Of a DNA stretch of 9,868 nt, positions 5,140 to 9,868 are shown piece by piece. Every line of letters begins with the position of its first letter. Positions within the stretch are counted from its first letter, which is position 1. The notes below the pieces were generated by a model. It saw only the letters and a program-made list of their open reading frames with translations, made no database searches and was not told where the DNA came from. The DNA is from Methanobacteriota archaeon (GTDB taxonomy: Archaea > Halobacteriota > Methanosarcinia > Methanosarcinales > Methanoperedenaceae), in contig JAHIFK010000261.1 in the NCBI GenBank assembly GCA_018900975.1, forward strand, positions 1 through 9,868, given 5' to 3'. The position numbers were made by a program, and so were the translations under genes.

Positions 5140-6438
5140 TCAAAAGAAATACAATATCACAGGGAGCAAAATAACTCCCATTGCATGCGTCTTCCTTATC
5201 TTTGCAAAAGAAGATACCATCCCGACTGGCGTAGAGATCAAAAATATCACAAGTCCAAACCATCCTGTGAACATTACGACCATCAGTGTAAGGAATATCA
5301 AGACTGATGAGCATAGCTTTGAATAGTCAATTTTCGATAGTATTCCTGATATCCTGTCTCCCAGGTATATAGTGACATAATACGAGATAATTGAAACATA
5401 TACAATAACAGCAAGCAGCAGGATTATAACTGACATATCCCATTCATCAATATTTATCAGTTCATTGATCGCTACCATCGCTCCGCTCCTTGTCCTGTGG
5501 ATAGTGTATAATGCGATCAGGCTGAAAATTACGTTCGCGGTATTTGCTCCGCTTAAAGCAATTATGAACTCTTTTGATGAATCCTCACCCTTATCCTCAC
5601 GGACTAACAGACGGGCTATTATGGTGCCAACAGCAGACGATACCCCGGGAAGCCATGCAACGATTGACCCGGCAGCGCTTCCTGAGAGAATGCCCCTGAC
5701 TATCCTTTTTCCAGGGAGCGTGAACCTGCAGTTTTTTTGCTGCGGGGGAACTTCCGAGCGAGTCATCAGGGCAAGAACGAGCATGGAGGCGCCGAACAAT
5801 CCCGAAAGGAGGGGGAGAAGAATGGACGGTTCACCGAATGTGAGAAGCGGCGTCATCTTATCTGTATTCTCAAAAGCGAACAATCCGAGCATGCCGGACA
5901 GGAGGAAAAGGAGAACGGCATAGCCCTTGAATTTAAGGTGCGCAAGCGAGCCCTGGCCTTCCACCACTTCCCCGTTCTCTGTTGCTATCATAAGCACCAC
6001 GATAAAAACAAGTATCCAGCCGATATAAGCATCTATCGTACTGTAGAGGTTCATAAAAAAGAAACCCAGCGGCACTGCAATGAGAAGAGAAGCAGCCACT
6101 GAGCCTGCGCTGCCAATTGCTGAGAGACGCACGGCCTCAGGTCCGCGCCCTTCCATCAGAAGCTGGTGTCCGGGGAGTACCGCAAGCGCCGTGTCAGCTT
6201 CGGGCGCTCCAAGGAATATGGATGGGATGATATCGACGAATGTCTGCGTAACTGAGTTTGAGAGTATTATCACTGCGATGTAGAACGGCCCAAAGCCCAT
6301 TTCGAGGAAAACGGGGGTAAGAGCAAGCAGTATCAGGGCGAAGTTATTTACATGGATACCAGGCGTGAGTCCTGAGATTATGCCAAGGAAGAACCCGATG
6401 AAAATGGAGATTATTAGCAGCGTAATGGAGACGTCCAT
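5140..6438 (-). CDS. TctA-type membrane permease (archaeal DUF112/COG1784-like)
   Basis: This is a 432-residue integral membrane protein with roughly ten or more hydrophobic segments. It shows the internal two-fold repeat of the TctA superfamily. An N-terminal ISGLTPGIHVNNFA motif (Pro26-Gly27, His29) has a second copy, SGSAAGSIVAWLPGVSSAVG (Pro264-Gly265). FLGAPEADTALAVLPGH at 75-91 matches the conserved region after the first repeat. In bacteria TctA works with the small TctB and a periplasmic binder TctC to import tricarboxylates. Neither is in the window, and the archaeal branch usually stands alone, so the substrate is unknown. The ATG at 6438-6436 is preceded by GAGG at a good distance (7 bases). 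A pair of 11-bp direct repeats lies upstream at 6474-6506. Family is firm, transported compound unknown. Confidence 0.88.
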   Translation of the reverse strand: MDVSITLLIISIFIGFFLGIISGLTPGIHVNNFALILLALTPVFLEMGFGPFYIAVIILSNSVTQTFVDIIPSIFLGAPEADTALAVLPGHQLLMEGRGPEAVRLSAIGSAGSVAASLLIAVPLGFFFMNLYSTIDAYIGWILVFIVVLMIATENGEVVEGQGSLAHLKFKGYAVLLFLLSGMLGLFAFENTDKMTPLLTFGEPSILLPLLSGLFGASMLVLALMTRSEVPPQQKNCRFTLPGKRIVRGILSGSAAGSIVAWLPGVSSAVGTIIARLLVREDKGEDSSKEFIIALSGANTANVIFSLIALYTIHRTRSGAMVAINELINIDEWDMSVIILLLAVIVYVSIISYYVTIYLGDRISGILSKIDYSKLCSSVLIFLTLMVVMFTGWFGLVIFLISTPVGMVSSFAKIRKTHAMGVILLPVILYFF

Positions 6439-6473
6439 AGGATAGCCTCAAAACATTCAGTAAACAAAAACAT

Positions 6474-6506
6474 TATGATATGATATTGGGGATGGTATGA
6501 TATGAT
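6474..6506. repeat. 11-bp direct repeat, candidate operator between divergent genes
   Basis: TATGATATGAT occurs exactly twice, at 6474-6484 and 6496-6506. The start-to-start distance is 22 bases, about two turns of the helix. A weaker match (GATGATAT) follows at 6515-6522. The repeats lie 36-68 bases before the permease start. They probably overlap its transcription start if the TATA-like word near 6519-6526 is used. They lie well upstream of the promoter of the divergent small gene. A dimeric regulator binding one face of the DNA is the obvious reading; which gene it serves is open. Confidence 0.5.
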
Positions 6507-6561
6507 GCCTGTCGGATGATATTTAATGAAAACTGGAATTTTGGTTCAATATGGGGAAAAA

Positions 6562-6569
6562 CATTTAAA
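6562..6569 (+). promoter_or_regulatory. TATA-like box for the small Cys-rich protein gene
   Basis: CATTTAAA follows the purine-rich GGGGAAAAA, a plausible BRE. Transcription would start near 6591, giving a leader of about 45 bases that includes the GGAG site at 6627-6630. Confidence 0.45.
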
Positions 6570-6636
6570 CCATGGTGTAAATTAATCAATCATTAGCATT
6601 ATGTATATTATTATGATGCAAAGTTTGGAGACCAAT

Positions 6637-6831
6637 ATGTTAGAAACACGAGAAGAAAGAGTAAAGTTACTAAAAGCAGGTCTTTCGGGCAAGGAGATCG
6701 AAAGGCTTTATATCAAAGGTAACAATTTTAAAGTGACGAGCTTTTCTCCGGTAGTAGAGCTGCTGGAAATTGAGCTGTGCCAGTATAAAAATTGCTGCCT
6801 AAGGCTGGAAGCTGCTGCGAAATGCGGGTAA
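6637..6831 (+). CDS. Small conserved archaeal protein of unknown function, Cys-rich C-terminus
   Basis: This 64-residue protein starts MLETREERVKLLKAG. The frame is open from an ATG at 6601, but GGAG at 6627-6630 lies 6 bases before the ATG at 6637, and the protein begins with a well-formed helix there. The later start is therefore preferred. Residues about 3-34 (REERVKLLKAGLSGKEIERL, then YIKGNNFKV) look like a helix-turn-helix-sized unit of a kind I associate with small methanogen proteins. The C-terminus carries Cys48, Cys53, Cys54 and Cys63, enough for a metal site but without a standard zinc spacing. Its last 33 bases overlap, on the other strand, the end of a broken membrane-protein frame. 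The C-terminal third may have been altered by a rearrangement. Function not known. Confidence 0.6.
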   Translation: MLETREERVKLLKAGLSGKEIERLYIKGNNFKVTSFSPVVELLEIELCQYKNCCLRLEAAAKCG

Positions 6832-7309
6832 ATCGATCCGAAATTTGAGCCAGGGAATTTGTGGTAAAAATAGCAGTTTAAAATTTATTTTTTTGCGAAA
6901 TCCCAAAAATGGAGTGGACGGCTCAACGTCTACTATACCGCTCAAACATGCATCTTGAATGAAATCACATGCAGGTTTCTTCTTATGTGCGCACGATTTT
7001 AAGGTCATATGCCAGTTGTATATGAAAAATACAACACAAATAACGCCTGATAATTCAAATAATTTAAAAAATAAATTTGGCTGTCCAGTTCCTTCGACGA
7101 ATTTTTGAATTATTAAAAAAGCACCGATAAAAAAAAACAGTAATAATACTGTTCTTCAATATTGAGTCGTTCGAAGATATTTTCGAATTTAATTCACGTT
7201 TATCAACATCAACCCATATAAAACATATTTGGACTGATAGGAAAATGAATAACAAATATAATGAGATCATCAAAAATTCAACATATTTATAAACTGTAAA
7301 TCCATCCAT
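6799..7309 (-). pseudogene. Small multi-spanning membrane protein, frameshifted in a homopolymer
   Basis: The minus-strand gene begins at ATG 7309-7307, 7 bases after a clear GGAG. It reads MDGFTVYKYVEFLMISLYLL, a first membrane segment, then VDVDKRELNSKISSNDSILK and a second segment that breaks at a run of nine T (7137-7129). Dropping one T restores TVFFIGAFLIIQKFVEGTGQ, then PNLFFKLFELSGVICVVFFI and YNWHMTLKSCAHKKKP, giving three membrane segments and a basic Cys-His tail. Without correction the frame ends at 7066-7064. In the corrected frame no stop appears until 6799. The last 55 or so residues look unlike membrane protein and overlap the neighbouring gene, so the natural stop may be lost too. 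It could be a true pseudogene, a sequencing error or a phase-variable tract. An unsupported upstream ATG (7384) was not used. Confidence 0.6.
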
Positions 7310-7530
7310 ATTCCATCTCCTATCCTTAAGTAATTCTTTAACACACGTTTTTTTCTTTCTAATATATGCATATCCACCACGCATAATTAGTTTATGTTAA
7401 CAGCGTTACTATTTATCAAATATATATACTTTGCTAAATGATACGCCTAAAATTTCTTGTAAGGTCTTTGACTCATACAAATATTCGTTCTGTATACAAT
7501 ACCTAAAATTACTTTTCCCAAAGCAAAACC

Positions 7531-7540
7531 ATTATACATT
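7531..7540 (+). promoter_or_regulatory. TATA-like box for hemD
   Basis: ATTATACATT is centred about 25 bases before the GTG at 7560, so the transcript would begin at or next to the start codon. The stretch 7310-7530 otherwise holds only AT-rich sequence, including a TATA-like ATATATATAC at 7421-7430; I see no gene or structured RNA in it. Confidence 0.45.
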
Positions 7541-7559
7541 AATCCGCAATTCTAAGTCT

Positions 7560-8255
7560 GTGAAGATCGCGGTCACAAAACTCAGGGAAAAGTCAGAAGG
7601 CATCCATGAACTCTTCGAGCGCTACGGGCACGAAGCGATCATAATTTCCACAATGACCTCAGTTGACCCCTCAGACCCAGCACCGCTTGCCCGCCTTGCA
7701 GAGATGGCTTCAAAAGGCGCTCTTGACATACTCATATTTACAAGCGCTCTGGGTGTGGATAAGCTCTTTGATAGGGGAATTCCCGAAAAGAAGGTAAGAA
7801 TAGTGAGCGTGGGACCTAAAACCGCGAAAAAGGTCGAAGAATACGGATTTTCAAGCGGGGTCATAGAAGAGTTTTCTTCAGTGAATTTCACAAAATACCT
7901 GGGAGACATCAGCGGAAAGATCATTGGCATTGCGCGCGCTGAGGTGCCGAACCCTGAACTGATACGCTCGCTTGAAGCAGGAGGCGCAAGCGTAGTGGAA
8001 GCGCCGACGTACAGGCTTGAACCTGCAGGATGCAGGTTTGACGATGTCTTGAAGGAAGCTGATGCAGTTATCTTCACAAGCGCCAGGTCTTTTGAGTATT
8101 CGGGTTTTCACCATGACAGCAAGAAAAAACTGATACTGGCTGCCATCGGGGAAAAAACCGCAGAAGCGATGAGAAAACATGGTTTTGAGCCTGACATCGT
8201 GGGTGATGGAACGCTTGAGAAATGCCTTGATCATATTAATAGAAAACGACGATAA
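7560..8255 (+). CDS. hemD: Uroporphyrinogen-III synthase
   Basis: HemD closes hydroxymethylbilane to uroporphyrinogen III with inversion of ring D. This is the branch point to siroheme, F430, corrinoids and archaeal heme. The family is weakly conserved, but the two-lobed pattern is complete in 231 residues: KIAVTKLREKSEGI at the N-terminus, FTSALGVDKL (60-69), IVSVGPKTAKKVEEYG (81-96), then AEVPNPELIRSLEAGGASVV and Tyr151 in APTYRLEP. AVIFTSARSFEY (169-180) and LAAIGEKTAEAMRKHGFEPD (193-212) complete it. The frame is open to an ATG at 7431, but the 43 extra residues are not HemD-like. GTG at 7560 gives the usual N-terminus and lies right where a leaderless transcript would begin. No other hem gene is in the window. 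Confidence 0.9.
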   Translation: MKIAVTKLREKSEGIHELFERYGHEAIIISTMTSVDPSDPAPLARLAEMASKGALDILIFTSALGVDKLFDRGIPEKKVRIVSVGPKTAKKVEEYGFSSGVIEEFSSVNFTKYLGDISGKIIGIARAEVPNPELIRSLEAGGASVVEAPTYRLEPAGCRFDDVLKEADAVIFTSARSFEYSGFHHDSKKKLILAAIGEKTAEAMRKHGFEPDIVGDGTLEKCLDHINRKRR

Positions 8256-8304
8256 TAGTCAAGAACATAATATATTTAACATATATCCTGAAAAGAGGAA
8301 CAAT

Positions 8305-8622
8305 ATGAGAACATTAACAGAACTAGATAAAAAGATTATCGCAAAACTTGCGCCTGAACTGGAAGGAACGACCGGGCCCGCGCCAGGGCATGATTATAAG
8401 TTCATACTGCTGCCTGTCTCGCACAAGATATCGGAATCCCCTGAAGATTTTGCTGCAAGGATAAATAAATTGACAGACGATGAACTGGGATATATCGTAG
8501 ATATGATATTGAGTGGTGAAGAGGACTCACGTTCACTTGCCGAAGGAGATTACGACGCTCTCGTAGAAGTGATAGAAAAGAGGCTGCCGGATAAGGCAGT
8601 AGAACTCAAAGAGAAAGAATGA
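8305..8622 (+). CDS. Acidic hypothetical protein, 105 residues
   Basis: The ATG at 8305 is chosen over an upstream one at 8179 because GAGG (8295-8298) lies 6 bases before it and the upstream part overlaps hemD in another frame. The protein begins MRTLTELDKKIIAKLAPELEG and continues through a Gly/Pro loop (GTTGPAPGHDYKFILLPVSH). It ends in an acidic, helical domain (SPEDFAARINKLTDDELGYI, VDMILSGEEDSRSL, DALVEVIEKRLPDKAVELKE). There is no signal peptide, membrane segment, Cys motif or catalytic pattern I recognise. The good codon pattern and ribosome-binding site say it is real. It follows hemD by 49 bases and could share its transcript. TATA-like words at 8234-8241 and 8271-8278 could also give it its own. 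Function unknown. Confidence 0.75.
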   Translation: MRTLTELDKKIIAKLAPELEGTTGPAPGHDYKFILLPVSHKISESPEDFAARINKLTDDELGYIVDMILSGEEDSRSLAEGDYDALVEVIEKRLPDKAVELKEKE

Positions 8623-8648
8623 GTTCGTATCGAGTTCGTTGAGTTCGT
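8621..8648. repeat. GAGTTCGT short tandem repeat at a gene end
   Basis: GAGTTCGT occurs three times, at 8621-8628, 8632-8639 and 8641-8648, with periods of 11 and 9 bases. The first copy begins inside the TGA stop codon of the upstream gene. The uneven period points to a word-type dispersed repeat, not polymerase slippage. Confidence 0.6.
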
Positions 8649-8661
8649 TGCCAATTTCTCT

Positions 8662-8723
8662 AGGATTTACAGAATCAATCGGAGTGGAATAATATTTTAT
8701 CAAGTCAATCCTGTTATCCTGTC
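8662..8723. repeat. ATCCTGT word repeat with an inverted partner
   Basis: ATCCTGT is repeated at 8708-8714 and 8716-8722. AGGATTTACAGAAT at 8662-8675 is an imperfect inverted partner (compare AGGATAACAGGAT). The element lies in the convergent junction between the 105-residue protein and the membrane hydrolase. It is degenerate, and its role as a terminator or inert repeat cannot be told from one copy. Confidence 0.5.
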
Positions 8724-8747
8724 GAATTGTGCCTTCGCCATTAATTA

Positions 8748-9728
8748 TCATCCGGCGACCGCTTTACTTCCATTCACGGTCACGTTCATGGAACCAAAAC
8801 CCTTTGCAACTCTTTTAAATATTCCGGGCATATCTTTTGCCATTGCTCTTTGCATCGGATCATAATATTCAAGCGACCACACCTTTTGATCGAAAGACGC
8901 ATTTATAGCTACAGCATAAGCCCGCCACCTGAACATTTTGATCTGGGGGAGTTCATCTGCTGCTGCCAGGGCGCCTTTAAGATTATCTCCTGAAGATAAT
9001 ACATTGATCCTTTTCACTTCTCCAATGTACATCGAACTTCTCTCAAGCCCGTTGTATTCGTATATTTTTATGTCCTCTGCCGTTCCTCCCATGACGTACC
9101 AGTTAAAAGGGCCCACGGTGGGGTAATATGTCATACCAGCGTCCTTGAAAAATTCTTCTGCACCGCTTTTTTCTATTGTCCTGACCGCCCCCAGCAATGC
9201 AAAGATTATCAGGAAAACGAAAAGGAATTTTATAGCATTATTCGTTTCCTGCGGCTTTTTATAGAGATATATTATTATCAGGAGGCTCAATATCGTAAGA
9301 AACATGTCTGTATAAAAGAACAGCTCAGCCGAATATCTTGCTGTACTGAGAGGATACAAAAGCGGGACCCCTCTTGTGGTCGTGTAATCCAGGAAAAGGT
9401 GAAGCGTTGCTCCTGCACATGCAAAAGCAATCGTCCTGACGTTGATGACAGGTTCAAAATCGATAAAGCGCCTGATATATGATCTTATTCCGGGGCGTGA
9501 TGCCATGTACAGGACACCTGCAGCAGTGATAAACCCGAAGAACAGTGAATGGGTTATGCCGCGGTGGGTTATTAGGAAGAACGTAGGATAAACGAAGTTT
9601 ATCCAGAGAATAAGAACATCAATATCAAGCGCTATCCCCCCAATAACAAATGCAGTTACCTCTTCTTTGTTCCGTTTGAAAGATTTTCCTAGCAGATAGG
9701 GGAGCAGGGCATGAGAGAAGAAGTCCAT
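8748..9728 (-). CDS. Membrane-bound metal-dependent hydrolase (YdjM/PF04307-like)
   Basis: This is a 326-residue protein. The N-terminal 130 residues carry the family's metal-ligand pattern: His6 in FFSHALLP, Asp35 and Asp37 in IALDIDVLI, His55 and His60 in THRGITHS, His110 and Asp114 in LHLFLDYTTTRG. These are set among hydrophobic segments at about 24-45, 48-75 and 97-116, with more at about 133-155 and 166-185. The family's actual substrate is not established; the E. coli member YdjM is SOS-regulated. Residues 186-326 are a hydrophilic domain that I cannot assign, probably outside the membrane. The ATG at 9728-9726 shares its first base with the stop codon of the upstream transporter (TAATG). 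A GGAG site inside that gene's end lies 7 bases ahead, so the two are translationally coupled. Confidence 0.88.
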   Translation of the reverse strand: MDFFSHALLPYLLGKSFKRNKEEVTAFVIGGIALDIDVLILWINFVYPTFFLITHRGITHSLFFGFITAAGVLYMASRPGIRSYIRRFIDFEPVINVRTIAFACAGATLHLFLDYTTTRGVPLLYPLSTARYSAELFFYTDMFLTILSLLIIIYLYKKPQETNNAIKFLFVFLIIFALLGAVRTIEKSGAEEFFKDAGMTYYPTVGPFNWYVMGGTAEDIKIYEYNGLERSSMYIGEVKRINVLSSGDNLKGALAAADELPQIKMFRWRAYAVAINASFDQKVWSLEYYDPMQRAMAKDMPGIFKRVAKGFGSMNVTVNGSKAVAG

Positions 9729-9868
9729 TAAGTTTCTCCTTTATTTTTGTAACCTGTAATAAACAATACCAGTGCCGCAAGAACTATCAGCCCTCCAAGA
9801 AGATATATTGTTGTGAACCCGGCGATCCTGCCGAACAGCCCTATCAGAGCCTGACTAATGCCTGCGTA
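9728..9868 (-). CDS. Probable MFS transporter, C-terminal end only
   Basis: The last 46 residues of a minus-strand gene enter from the right edge. They read AGISQALIGLFGRIAGFTTI, a hydrophobic segment (IYLLGGLIVLAALVLFITGY), then KNKGET and TAA (9730-9728). The last transmembrane helix followed by a short charged tail, and the glycine-rich GISQALIGLFGRIAG segment before it, look like the end of a major-facilitator permease. This is a judgement from a short piece and another polytopic transporter is possible. It overlaps the hydrolase start by one base and so heads the same operon. Confidence 0.6.
   Translation of the reverse strand, partial: YAGISQALIGLFGRIAGFTTIYLLGGLIVLAALVLFITGYKNKGET

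Noticed and set aside
5465..6102. Two long plus-strand open frames (5465-5923, 5737-6102)
   Set aside because: Antisense to the TctA-type permease and rich in Arg and Ser/Pro, as expected of the complement of membrane-protein codons.
7431..7559. N-terminal extension of hemD from ATG 7431
   Set aside because: The 43 extra residues are Lys/Tyr/Phe/Ser-rich, AT-driven and unlike the family; GTG at 7560 gives the normal start.
7622..8234. Minus-strand open frames opposite hemD (7622-8077, 7878-8234)
   Set aside because: HemD motifs run through the whole region on the plus strand; the opposite frames show no domain pattern.
8179..8304. N-terminal extension of the 105-residue protein from 8179
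   Set aside because: It overlaps the end of hemD in another frame, and the GAGG site fits the ATG at 8305.
8533..8751. 72-residue minus-strand frame with an ATG just behind the hydrolase stop
   Set aside because: It reads across the word repeats at 8621-8723 and into the end of the 105-residue gene; no coding signal beyond being open.
1..9868. CRISPR array, tRNA/rRNA genes, complete insertion sequence
   Set aside because: No regularly spaced repeats, no cloverleaf or rRNA core sequence and no transposase motif were seen on either strand.

Overview
The window reads as archaeal chromosome. Most genes are preceded by AT-rich TATA-like boxes, and no bacterial -35/-10 pairs stand out. Several starts look leaderless or near-leaderless; others have GGAG or GAGG ribosome-binding sites. 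The gene content is also archaeal: an M42 aminopeptidase, a full-length RtcB, a stand-alone archaeal TctA-like permease and an archaeal HemD. The closest fit I can suggest from family resemblance alone is a methanogen-related euryarchaeon (Methanosarcinales, possibly Methanoperedens-like). I could not test this.

Layout. 1-586 (-) is an M42 aminopeptidase running off the left edge. Divergent from it, 764-1398 (+) is a vapBC toxin-antitoxin pair with a repeated heptamer packed between the TATA box and the start codon. 1468-1568 (+) has no coding potential but looks like a small RNA gene. 1591-2577 is a graveyard on the minus strand: a winged-helix remnant, a PAS-domain remnant and an unrecognised broken gene. 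2692-3054 (+) encodes a small membrane-anchored OB-fold protein. It converges on rtcB (3196-4662, -) across a junction holding a GCGGAT word repeat.

4756-5052 (-) is a small winged-helix regulator and 5140-6438 (-) a TctA/COG1784-like permease. Divergent from the permease is a small Cys-rich conserved protein (6637-6831, +), with an 11-bp direct repeat between the two. 6799-7309 (-) is a small membrane protein broken by one base in a nine-base homopolymer. 7560-8255 (+) is hemD, probably leaderless from GTG, followed by a 105-residue acidic hypothetical protein (8305-8622, +). A second convergent junction (8621-8723) carries two more word-type repeats. 8748-9728 (-) is a membrane metal-dependent hydrolase of the YdjM type, translationally coupled to the tail of a probable MFS transporter (9728-9868, -).

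The genes do not form one pathway. They are short, mostly single-gene units: RNA repair (rtcB), tetrapyrrole synthesis (hemD), peptide turnover (M42), transport and a TA module, separated by decaying genes and short repeats. No complete new multi-gene system is visible. The points most worth a second look are the candidate small RNA with a G-rich loop, the vapBC operator array, the permease direct repeats, and the three pseudogene loci that can be rebuilt by eye.
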